In this document: positions 9,158-16,811 of the stretch, one piece after another | How the letters are laid out: each line of letters starts with the position of its first letter | Numbering within the stretch: the stretch's first letter is position 1 | Origin: Listeria_A hofi | GTDB taxonomy: Bacteria > Bacillota > Bacilli > Lactobacillales > Listeriaceae | DNA length: 64,000 bases | Direction of reading: 5' to 3' | NCBI RefSeq assembly: GCF_963575615.1 | Contig: NZ_CAUYTL010000014.1 | Span: 1 to 64,000 of the forward strand | Notes under the pieces: model-generated | The model's input: only the letters and a program-made list of their open reading frames with translations | What the model was told of the DNA's origin: nothing | Databases searched by the model: none | Translations under genes and position numbers: made by a program

Positions 9158-10399
9158 GTGGTGAAGATTAGAGCTTTTAAGGCGATTAGACCGAATGAAA
9201 AAGAGGCAGTATATGTTGCTTCGTTGCCATATGACGTGTTAAATACGGAGGAGGCACGGAAATTGGGCGTCGCTAACTCGATGTCATTTCTACATATTGA
9301 CAAGGCGGAGATTGATTTGGATACAGATGTGTCGCCGTATGATGATTCGGTTTATGCGAAGGCTGCGTCGAACTTGGCAGAGTTCCAAGATAAAGGGTGG
9401 CTTGCAAAAGACGCGAAACCGGAGTTGTATTTATATCAGTTAGTCATGAACGGACGACCTCAGACTGGAATTGTGACATGTACGGCAATTGATGATTATG
9501 TGAATGGTGCCATTAAGAAACATGAGTTGACGCGTGAGGAAAAGGAGCTGGATCGGATTCGTCATGTGGATACGACAGATGCAAATACGAGTCCGATTTT
9601 CTTGACGTATCGTTCAGATAAGCTCGTGAATGATGTGGTGGATGCTTGGGTTGGGAATCATGAGCCGGTTTATGATTTTGAGAGTTTTCATGGTGTGCAA
9701 CATCGGATTTGGACGGTGGACGATGCGGATGTGGTAGATGTGCTTACGAAGGCTTTTGAGGCGATTCCTGCACTTTATATTGCGGATGGGCATCATCGCA
9801 CGGAATCGGCGGTTAAAGTTGGTCTGAAGCGTCGGGAGGAGTTTCCAGATGCTAGTGCGGATGCAGAGTTCAATTTCTTCTTATCGGTGCTATTTCCACA
9901 AGATCAGCTGGAAATTCTTGATTATAATCGGGTTGTTGATGTTCCGATTGCACCAGATTTCTTGGATCAAGTTGCTTTAAAATTTGATGTGGAGAAAGTC
10001 GGAAACGAGGCATATAAACCTGCAACACCGAATACGTTTGGGATGTATTTGGACGGTTCGTGGTATGGCTTGAAAGTGAAACCTGAGTTTGCAGGTAGTG
10101 GTGTAATAGCGGGACTCGATGTTTCTATTTTAGCGGATCAAGTACTGGAACCATTATTCGGGATTAAAGACATTCGCCGCGATGATCGGATTAACTTTGT
10201 TGGTGGAATTCGCGGTTTGGGTGAGTTGGAGCAACTTGTGGATGCAGGTAAATATACGATTGCGTTTTCGATGTATCCGCCAACGATGGATAATTTGCTT
10301 GATGTAGCCGATGCTGGTGAGATTATGCCGCCGAAATCAACTTGGTTTGAGCCGAAGTTATTGAGTGGATTATTTGTACATGATTTGGAGAGTAAGTAA
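9158..10399 (+). CDS. DUF1015 family protein, serCA-linked
   Basis: A roughly 413-aa DUF1015 (UPF-type) protein. This family sits beside serA/serC in many Firmicutes, as here. A conserved DGHHR motif (ALYIADGHHRTES, about residue 210) resembles the nucleotide-binding motif of ParB-like free-serine kinases (SerK/SbnI). A role in serine or phosphoserine metabolism is therefore inferred, not shown. The gene lacks an obvious serB nearby. GTG at 9158 lies about seven bases after GGGAGGG. GTG 9161 and TTG 9152 are alternatives. Confidence 0.85.
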   Translation: MVKIRAFKAIRPNEKEAVYVASLPYDVLNTEEARKLGVANSMSFLHIDKAEIDLDTDVSPYDDSVYAKAASNLAEFQDKGWLAKDAKPELYLYQLVMNGRPQTGIVTCTAIDDYVNGAIKKHELTREEKELDRIRHVDTTDANTSPIFLTYRSDKLVNDVVDAWVGNHEPVYDFESFHGVQHRIWTVDDADVVDVLTKAFEAIPALYIADGHHRTESAVKVGLKRREEFPDASADAEFNFFLSVLFPQDQLEILDYNRVVDVPIAPDFLDQVALKFDVEKVGNEAYKPATPNTFGMYLDGSWYGLKVKPEFAGSGVIAGLDVSILADQVLEPLFGIKDIRRDDRINFVGGIRGLGELEQLVDAGKYTIAFSMYPPTMDNLLDVADAGEIMPPKSTWFEPKLLSGLFVHDLESK

Positions 10400-10407
10400 A
10401 AAGATTG

Positions 10408-10456
10408 AAAAGCGCGTTCTGTAGCACTTGATGTGTTTATGGGATGCGCTTTTTTA
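10408..10456 (+). terminator. Terminator after the DUF1015 gene
   Basis: AAAAGCGC and GCGCTTTTTT arms (about 10410-10417 and 10446-10455) flank a long loop and end in six Ts. A parS site begins one base later. Confidence 0.6.
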
Positions 10457-10472
10457 TGTTTCACGTGAAACA
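10457..10472. promoter_or_regulatory. parS site, copy 3 (perfect)
   Basis: TGTTTCACGTGAAACA is a 16/16 match to the parS consensus, located between a terminator and the methyltransferase promoter. Confidence 0.95.
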
Positions 10473-10521
10473 ATGATTTTACGTAAGTTTATTACAACAA
10501 ACATTTCTGTTAGTCAAAAGG

Positions 10522-10549
10522 TTGCTATTTGAATCATATTTGTTATAAT
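10522..10549 (+). promoter_or_regulatory. Promoter of the methyltransferase gene
   Basis: TTGCTA (10522-10527) and TATAAT (10544-10549) are 16 bp apart, and TG one base before the hexamer makes an extended -10. Confidence 0.7.
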
Positions 10550-10579
10550 GTTTACATAAATGAGAGAAGGTGCAACAAG

Positions 10580-11314
10580 ATGAAAGAAAATAAATATGAT
10601 AATCCTGCTTTTTTTGAGCAGTATAGCAAGATGAATCGTTCAGTAGAGGGCTTGAAAGGTGCAGGAGAATGGCATGAATTTCAGAAAATGATGCCTGATT
10701 TTGAAGGGAAACGTGTACTTGATCTCGGTTGTGGTTTTGGGTGGCATTGTCTTTATGCGGTTGAAAACGGCGCGGAATCAGCAATTGGTGTGGATATATC
10801 AGAAAACATGCTCACAGAAGCACGTAAGAAAACAGATTCACCGAAAATCACCTATACTCGAGAGGCATTAGAGGATATTGATTTCCCTGCTGGGAGTTTT
10901 GATGTGGTGATTAGTTCGTTGGCATTACATTATATTGAGTCGTTTCCAGCGATTTGTGAGAAGGTAAACCATAGTTTAACACAAGATGGTGTGTTTGTAT
11001 TTTCTGTGGAGCATCCGATTTTCACAGCGCAAGGCACGCAGGATTGGTATTATGATGAGAATGGGAATAAATTGCATTGGCCGGTGGATCAGTATTTCAC
11101 GGAAGGATTGCGGATGGCGAATTTTCTTGGAGAAGATGTCACTAAATACCACAAAACATTGACAACTTATGTGAATTCACTGCTTACAACAGGTTTCGAA
11201 TTGATTAGTTTAGTGGAGCCGGAACCTGATGCAGCAATGCTAGCAAGTCATCCTGATATGCCAGATGAATTACGCCGACCAATGATGCTACTCGTTTCAG
11301 CACGAAAAAAATAG
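10580..11314 (+). CDS. Class I SAM-dependent methyltransferase
   Basis: A 244-aa protein with a Rossmann SAM fold. Motif I is VLDLGCGFG (about residues 48-56), followed by acidic motif GVDISENML and a post-I segment FDVVISSLALHY. It belongs to the UbiE/Tam-like Methyltransf_11 group. The substrate is unknown. The ATG follows GAGAAGG at 10562-10568. An upstream in-frame codon at 10529 lies within the promoter and is not the start. It is transcribed alone and converges with the WYL regulator gene. Confidence 0.85.
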   Translation: MKENKYDNPAFFEQYSKMNRSVEGLKGAGEWHEFQKMMPDFEGKRVLDLGCGFGWHCLYAVENGAESAIGVDISENMLTEARKKTDSPKITYTREALEDIDFPAGSFDVVISSLALHYIESFPAICEKVNHSLTQDGVFVFSVEHPIFTAQGTQDWYYDENGNKLHWPVDQYFTEGLRMANFLGEDVTKYHKTLTTYVNSLLTTGFELISLVEPEPDAAMLASHPDMPDELRRPMMLLVSARKK

Positions 11315-11315
11315 T

Positions 11316-12236
11316 TTAGTCGTATTTACACTGCATTTCCTTTAAATAAGCAATGAAGCCATCATAAAAATCTCCTGGTTTGCGAACCGTAACGTGTGAA
11401 CCTAGTTGTAACAAAAAACGGTAGCCTGCTTCGTGATTTGGCAGCGTTATTTTTGCTAGGAAATGTGAGTTGTCTAATGGTTCAATGGTCGTTGCACCGA
11501 AACGTAAGGCAATTTGTTCGCGGGCTATTTTGTCAATGACTAGGCTTACTTCTTTCATTTGGAACGGAGGCTGTGTTGTTGCTGATTGGAATGGCTTCAT
11601 TATGAAAGGACGTTTTTCGAAGGTTTCAGTTGATATGTCTAATTCGATGACTCGAGACAGCTTGAATGTTCGGAAATCTTGGCGTTCTAAGCTATATCCT
11701 TGCAAATACCATGATCGATTGCGAAAAAGTAAATGATACGGCTCGATTTTCCGTGTTGTTTGATTCCCATCGCGGTCAATATAAGTTAACATGATAAATT
11801 GTTGCTTTTTAATGGCTAAATGAAGTTGCTCGACGTTCTCATTAAACTCTTGTTTCATTGCTAAACTCGAAAAATCTAGGGAAATGGAGGCTGCGGGAAA
11901 CTGGTTTTCATGACCAAGCATATTCTTCATTTTTAGCAAAGTTTTTTAAATATCAGCGGAGGATAAGAGTTGTTCAAAGCCACTGAGTCCAGTGATGATT
12001 GCGTTCAAATCCTCAACGGTAAGCAGTTTTTTGTCTACTTTATAAGTTGGCATAATACCAATACCGCCTTTTACACCAGGCATTGTATAGATTGGAATAT
12101 TTGCCATCGAAAGTGTTTCGATATCACGGTAAATTGTTCTTTTTGTCACTTCGAACATTGTTGCCATTTCAGAGGCGCTGACAAGTTCGCGTTGTAGAAG
12201 TAGCATGATAATTCCAATGAGGCGCTCAATTTTCAT
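11316..12236 (-). pseudogene. YafY-type HTH/WYL regulator interrupted by one in-frame TAA
   Basis: Read through, this is a 306-residue DeoR-like HTH plus WYL-domain regulator (YafY group). Residues 1-96 carry the HTH (TKRTIYRDIETLS) and the start of the middle region. Codon 97 (11946-11948) is TAA. The same frame then continues with the WYL region (IEPYHLLFRNRSWYLQGYSLER) to a normal end at 11316. The start is the ATG after AAAGGAGA. Nothing else is damaged, so this is a single nonsense change, a recent pseudogene or a sequencing error. If real, only the DNA-binding half is made, or a second product starts at TTG 11939. It is divergent from the GyrI-like gene and probably its regulator. Confidence 0.8.
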
Positions 12237-12336
12237 TTTTTCTCCTTTAATTTCGAATGATGACATATAGTTGTCAACATTTGAGTGTTATAGTTACATC
12301 ATAACAAATTTAGAGTAACTTTTGGAGGGAAATAGG

Positions 12337-12756
12337 ATGGCATTTGAAATTGTAAAATTAGACAAAGAAGTTTTTTCGGGAAGTAGAGTTGAAATTCCTG
12401 CATTTAATCCACAAGAAGGTTTCGCGGTTATGAGTGAAGTTAAAGAAGCGGCTATAGCAGATTTTGCGAAAACAGCGGGGGATTATGTCGGTATAAACGC
12501 GAATATTGATGGTGTGCAAACATATCTCGTTGCAAAATCAGGCGATGGCAATGGCGATACATCGTTCGAAGTTAAGGAAGGTCAGTATGCTAAATTCGTG
12601 ACGAAAGAAAAAGAGCGTACAGCAATTGACGGATTCATTGGTCAATCTTACGGTGAAATTATGAATAGTGATACAGTTGGTGTTGCGGGGACTTTTAATT
12701 TAGAAGACTTGCGTGAAGCTGATTTCACGATTTACATTCCAGTTGTGGTTAAGTAA
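12337..12756 (+). CDS. GyrI-like small-molecule-binding domain protein
   Basis: A 139-aa stand-alone effector-binding domain of the GyrI/AraC-E type: an N-terminal beta strand MAFEIVKLDKEVFSGSRVEIP, a central GDYVGINANIDG region and a C-terminal ADFTIYIPV strand. Such proteins bind hydrophobic or cationic ligands, and some hydrolyse cyclopropanoid toxins. No catalytic claim is made here. The ATG follows GGAGGGA by six bases. It is divergent from the damaged YafY regulator, a common arrangement for this family. Confidence 0.75.
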   Translation: MAFEIVKLDKEVFSGSRVEIPAFNPQEGFAVMSEVKEAAIADFAKTAGDYVGINANIDGVQTYLVAKSGDGNGDTSFEVKEGQYAKFVTKEKERTAIDGFIGQSYGEIMNSDTVGVAGTFNLEDLREADFTIYIPVVVK

Positions 12757-12764
12757 ATACAAAA

Positions 12765-12804
12765 AAGAACTGGTCTGGGACAAACTCCCAGACCAGTTCT
12801 TTTT
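12765..12804. terminator. Bidirectional terminator
   Basis: A perfect 16-bp stem (12765-12780 and 12786-12801) with a five-base loop has A and T runs on its two sides. It serves both the GyrI-like gene and the convergent aldehyde dehydrogenase remnant. Confidence 0.92.
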
Positions 12805-14246
12805 ATTGAATATTTTGATCGAATTGTAAGTACACGACATGTGTCTGCAAGTATTCCTCTAGGCCATGTTTTCCATCTGCGCCGCCAATTCCAGATTTGC
12901 GGAATCCAGCATGAAAACCTTGCATCGCCTCAAAATTCTCACGGTTTACATATGTTTCCCCGAATTTCAGCTGACGAATTACTTTCATTGCACGATCTAG
13001 GTTTGTTGTATAAACGGAAGATGTTAAGCTGTAATCGCAATCATTCGCTAATTTGATAGCTTCATCCAATGTTTTAAATGTTCCAATCGGTGCAACGGGC
13101 CCAAAAACTTCATCGTGCATAATCTCCATATCGTTTGTTGCGTCCCCAATAACAGTCGGCTGGAAGAAGCAACCTGTTCCTTCAACTGCTTTCCCACCTG
13201 TCAAAATTTTCGCACCTTGTGCAACGGCTCGGTCGACCTTATCTTGAACAGATTGTTGGGCGTTTTTATTAACGAGTGGTCCCATATCGATGTCATTCGA
13301 GACAAGTGGATCGCCATATTGCACGTCTTCCATCGCTTTCACAAGTTTTGCAGTGAAAACATCTTTCACATTCTCTTGCACATAAATCCGCTCCACACAA
13401 TTACAAACTTGCCCGCTATTAATCACACGGGAATCCACAATCGCTTTAACAGCTAAATCTAAATCTGCATCATCCAACACAATCGCAGGTGCTTTTCCAC
13501 CAAGTTCCAGATTCACTTTTGTAATATTTTCGCTTGCTGCTTGCATCACTTTTTGGCCAGCAGGTTCGCTACCGGTCAAGGAAACTAGGCCGACTTTAGG
13601 ATTTCCAGCAAGTTCATCGCCAATTTCGCCGCCACGCCCAGTAATCATATTATAAACACCTTTTGGTAAGCCGATTTGATCTACGATTTTAGTGAAAGCA
13701 ACCGCATTATTCGACGATTCTGCACTTGGTTTTACCACAATCGTATTTCCAGTAATGAGCGCTGGAGCCATTTTCCGAGCAATTAAAAAAACGGGAAATT
13801 CCAGGGTAAAATACCAGTCGTGACACCAATCGCTTTCTTGAATACGAAAATATGCTCATTTGGTCGATCGCTTTGTAAAATTTCACCTTCATATCTACGC
13901 GCCCATTCTGCCATATAGTCCAAATAATCAGCGGTGAAATTTACCTCAACCTCTGATAAAGCCAACGTTTTCCCGACCTCTTCTGAAATAAGTTTAGCGA
14001 TTTCAGGTACTTGTTCGCGGATTTTCGTAGCAATTTTATGTAGATAAACGCCACGTTCTACAGCTGGTAAAGCCTCCCAAGCGATTTGTGCAGCATCTGC
14101 AGCATCTATTGCTCTTATTGCATCGGCTTTCGTAGCTTTCGGTACTTGTGAAATGACTTTTTCTGTGGAGGGATTGATAACATCAAAAAACTCCCCATTA
14201 CTAGATAAAACAAACTCCCATTAATATACATTTTATGTTGATTCAT
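12803..14246 (-). pseudogene. Aldehyde dehydrogenase (AldA-like), two frameshifts
   Basis: The composite reads as a full-length NAD-dependent aldehyde dehydrogenase similar to lactaldehyde dehydrogenase AldA. It has substrate-side motif GILPWNFPFF, glutamate motif NLELGGKAP, the cysteine region NSGQVCNCVER, and C-terminus GGADGKHGLEEYLQTHVVY. Two single-base losses break it: one in a G run near 14218, about eight codons into the gene, and one in a T7 tract (A7 at 13785-13791 on the plus strand), right after NFPFF. The largest open piece covers the last 322 residues. Lactaldehyde oxidation would fit the nearby rhamnose pathway, but that is inference. Both lesions are in homopolymers, so read error must be excluded. 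Confidence 0.82.
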
Positions 14247-14281
14247 GTGTTTTACTCCTTGTTTTATGTTGATTCATGTGT
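14231..14281. repeat. 20-bp direct repeat duplicating the ALDH start region
   Basis: TTTTATGTTGATTCATGTGT occurs at 14231-14250 and 14262-14281. On the minus strand each copy contains the ATG and first codons of the aldehyde dehydrogenase gene. Only the downstream copy has the AAGGAG site in front of it, so the gene has a duplicated, nonproductive upstream start. Confidence 0.85.
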
Positions 14282-14408
14282 GTAATTATAACGAAACAAA
14301 CAAAAACAAGCAAATATAACGCTTACAAACGAATGGTGTGGCAAGAGAAATTAACACGTTAATCACGGTTAGGAAGTTTATCAATCAAGCATCATTCCAC
14401 TTCTAAAA

Positions 14409-14476
14409 AGCCTCAAACGTAGCAAGGAGAGTAGCGATATCAACTACTAAACACCACTAGTACTAAGTTTGAGGCT
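14409..14476 (-). terminator. Terminator of the LPMO gene
   Basis: 10-bp arms AGCCTCAAAC (14409-14418) and GTTTGAGGCT (14467-14476) enclose a 48-base loop. On the minus strand a T5 run follows the stem. The long loop is unusual, and the pairing could also act in RNA stability. Confidence 0.6.
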
Positions 14477-14488
14477 CTATCTATTCAC

Positions 14489-15097
14489 TTATTTCAATGT
14501 CATTGTACCATTATTAATCAAATTAACATCAACGGCCTGATAGAAAGCATTTCCAGTATCCCCGATTTCCCAAACACCGAGAACGACATAATAGCCATTG
14601 CGATCAGTTGGAAGTGGTACTTGATGCTTGATTGTTGTAGAAGTTGGAACCTCATTATGTGCATCAATCGTAGTTAGTAGCTCAAGATCACCACGAGTTA
14701 GCGGACTATTTGGATTCCAGCCTTTTTTCGTAATATAATATTTATACTCTTTCGTTCTATGGAGAGCGGTGAGCGTCCAAGTGAAATCATTCTGCCCGCC
14801 TAAAAGATCCACGTGATACCAGCGATCCGGAGTTTGTACATCCATTTCTGGAAACTTGCCACCACCAGCGATAGTTCCATCAGAGGGGCCACCGAGCGGG
14901 AAGTTCCCTGTTGCTTCTATACTTTGAGGCTCCCATTGAATTGCTCCTGCATTTTGATTAATCCCCAATTTCGCTAAATACGCCCGACTTTCTGGTTTTG
15001 AGATATAACCATGCGCTGACGCTCCAGATGCAAACGTCACGAATAACAATGCAAACGCGACCAAAAATAAAATTGATTTACCCAACAACTTTCTCAT
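14489..15097 (-). CDS. Secreted AA10 lytic polysaccharide monooxygenase (chitin-binding)
   Basis: A 202-aa single-domain AA10 (CBM33) protein. A signal peptide ends at SASA, exposing His29 (HGYISKPESRA), the amino-terminal half of the copper histidine brace. The second histidine is in TALHRTKEY near residue 112. Such enzymes oxidatively cleave crystalline chitin and boost chitinases. Unlike the multidomain Listeria homologue (Lmo2467), no FN3 or carbohydrate-binding module follows. A cre-like site lies 167 bp upstream, and a ChiB-like chitinase is encoded at 60.2 kb. It has its own terminator. Confidence 0.92.
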   Translation of the reverse strand: MRKLLGKSILFLVAFALLFVTFASGASAHGYISKPESRAYLAKLGINQNAGAIQWEPQSIEATGNFPLGGPSDGTIAGGGKFPEMDVQTPDRWYHVDLLGGQNDFTWTLTALHRTKEYKYYITKKGWNPNSPLTRGDLELLTTIDAHNEVPTSTTIKHQVPLPTDRNGYYVVLGVWEIGDTGNAFYQAVDVNLINNGTMTLK

Positions 15098-15263
15098 TAA
15101 ACTAACACCCCTTATTTGTTTTGAGCCATCTTCCGTGCTCGATATCTAGTTTACCCAGCTAGCTACGAAACGAATCCCGACATTGTGAAAATGAAGCAAA
15201 GTACACAAGGACTAGACCAATGAACAACAAAGAAGCTAGATATAAAGATATGACGCTCGGATA

Positions 15264-15277
15264 AGAAAGCGCTTTTT
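15264..15277. promoter_or_regulatory. cre-like site upstream of the LPMO gene
   Basis: AGAAAGCGCTTTTT matches the CcpA operator consensus TGWAARCGYTWNCW at 12 of 14 positions. It lies between the divergent LPMO and qoxA genes, closer to LPMO. Carbon catabolite control of chitin degradation would fit. Confidence 0.45.
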
Positions 15278-15452
15278 TAAATAAATTAACTAGGTATTTA
15301 GGTTCTAATCGTTACATTCCAAAAATCGCTAAACGAGCACTATCCTCACTTTCCACACAATAAATATTCCTACTAACGAATGATTTTTAAGAAAGAGATG
15401 TGCTCATATAGTAACACTTGATTTTGTGAAAAAAATAACTTGATTCGATACT

Positions 15453-15481
15453 TTGAATATACAATCCAAATACGCTATAAT
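15453..15481 (+). promoter_or_regulatory. qox operon promoter and long leader
   Basis: TTGAAT (15453-15458) and TATAAT (15476-15481) are separated by 17 bp. The transcript would carry a leader of about 205 nt before qoxA. The leader contains an inverted repeat ATTGTG-N9-CACAAT (15543-15563) and a palindrome TATTTTTGCGCAAAAATA near 15637-15654. The first resembles a redox-type operator but its spacing is one base off the Rex consensus. Confidence 0.7.
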
Positions 15482-15692
15482 AGTAGTCGAGTATGCACAT
15501 GCAGTTTCAAATTCATAATTTCACGAATTAAAAGTTTGTGATATTGTGATAAATCTACACAATCTAGTTGGCTATATTTTATAATATTATCAATTAGGGG
15601 AGCCTCTCTGGTTGGGGAATCAGGGAGTAGAGTTGTATTTTTGCGCAAAAATACACAGCAACACACATCAATAAGGAAAGAAGGGGATTCGG

Positions 15693-16793
15693 GTGTCAAA
15701 AATGCTCAAGTCATTGTTACTTACAGTATCGCTGGTCTTTGTTGGACTTCTTAGCGGCTGTGGTGATTTGACGGTACTAGATCCAAAAGGTCCGGTAGCG
15801 CAAAGTCAAAGCGATCTAATCATCTATTCGATTATTTTCATGCTTATCATTGTACTCACGATATTCGTGTTATTCGTTATCATGATCACGAAATACCGCG
15901 AGAGAAAAGATCATTCCAACTACGAACCAAACATGCACGGCAGTACGAAACTAGAAATTTTATGGACGTTGATTCCGGTTGCGATTGTTATTGCATTAGC
16001 TATTCCAACAGTGCAAACAATTTACGCGAACGAAAAAGCGCCAGAGGTTACCTCACACAAGGATCCAATTGTTATTTATGCGACTAGCGCAAACTGGAAA
16101 TGGTTCTTTAGTTATCCAGATCAGTCGATTGAAACTGTAAATTATGTACATATTCCAACTGATCGACCGGTATTATTCAAGCTTACTGCGGCAGATTCGA
16201 TGACGAGTTTCTGGGTGCCACAACTTGGTGGACAGAAGTACGCGATGAGCGGAATGACGATGGATTTGTATTTGCAAGCTGACGAAACAGGAACTTTTAA
16301 AGGTCGTAACTCGAACTTTAATGGAGAAGGTTTTGCTGGACAAGTATTTGATGTTGTCGCACAGAAACCAGCTGATTTTGAAAAGTGGGCGTTGAAAACA
16401 AAAGCTGATTCGCCAACTTTATCACAAGACCGCTATGATAAATTATTACTTCCTGGTAACGTGAAACCACAATCTTATGCAGGTACGCACATGGCCTTTG
16501 TTGACCCAGCTGCTGATCCAGAATACGTTTTTTATGCGTATAAACGTTTTGGTTTTGAACTAACAAATCCACATGATCCACATGCAAAAGACACAAGAAC
16601 GAAAAAGCCAATTTTGCCAGCGCGTCCGGTTACAATTACAAACCCACGCTTTGAGCAAATGGACATGGAGCCAAATATTATTCCGAATGGTGCTGGCTAT
16701 AAGGAAAACAAGCATTACGATGAAGGAATGAAGAAATTAGGCGAAGAAATTAAAACCGATGAAGCAACAGACCACGATAAATCGGGACACTAA
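15693..16793 (+). CDS. qoxA: Quinol oxidase subunit II (aa3-type)
   Basis: A 366-aa lipoprotein subunit of the cytochrome aa3-600 menaquinol oxidase. The lipobox LLSGCG is followed by two transmembrane helices and an extracytoplasmic cupredoxin domain (WFFSYPDQSIETVNYVHIP, then SMTSFWVPQLGGQKYAMSGM). The CuA cysteines of cytochrome c oxidases are absent, as expected for a quinol oxidase. The GTG at 15693 follows AAGGGG by six bases. ATG 15702 is the alternative. First gene of qoxABCD. Confidence 0.95.
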   Translation: MSKMLKSLLLTVSLVFVGLLSGCGDLTVLDPKGPVAQSQSDLIIYSIIFMLIIVLTIFVLFVIMITKYRERKDHSNYEPNMHGSTKLEILWTLIPVAIVIALAIPTVQTIYANEKAPEVTSHKDPIVIYATSANWKWFFSYPDQSIETVNYVHIPTDRPVLFKLTAADSMTSFWVPQLGGQKYAMSGMTMDLYLQADETGTFKGRNSNFNGEGFAGQVFDVVAQKPADFEKWALKTKADSPTLSQDRYDKLLLPGNVKPQSYAGTHMAFVDPAADPEYVFYAYKRFGFELTNPHDPHAKDTRTKKPILPARPVTITNPRFEQMDMEPNIIPNGAGYKENKHYDEGMKKLGEEIKTDEATDHDKSGH

Positions 16794-16811
16794 AAAGGGG
16801 GGTATTTCAAC

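Noticed and set aside
15543..15563. Rex operator in the qox leader
   Set aside because: The half-sites are 9 bp apart, while the Rex consensus needs 8 bp between TTGTG and CACAA. Kept only as an unassigned inverted repeat.
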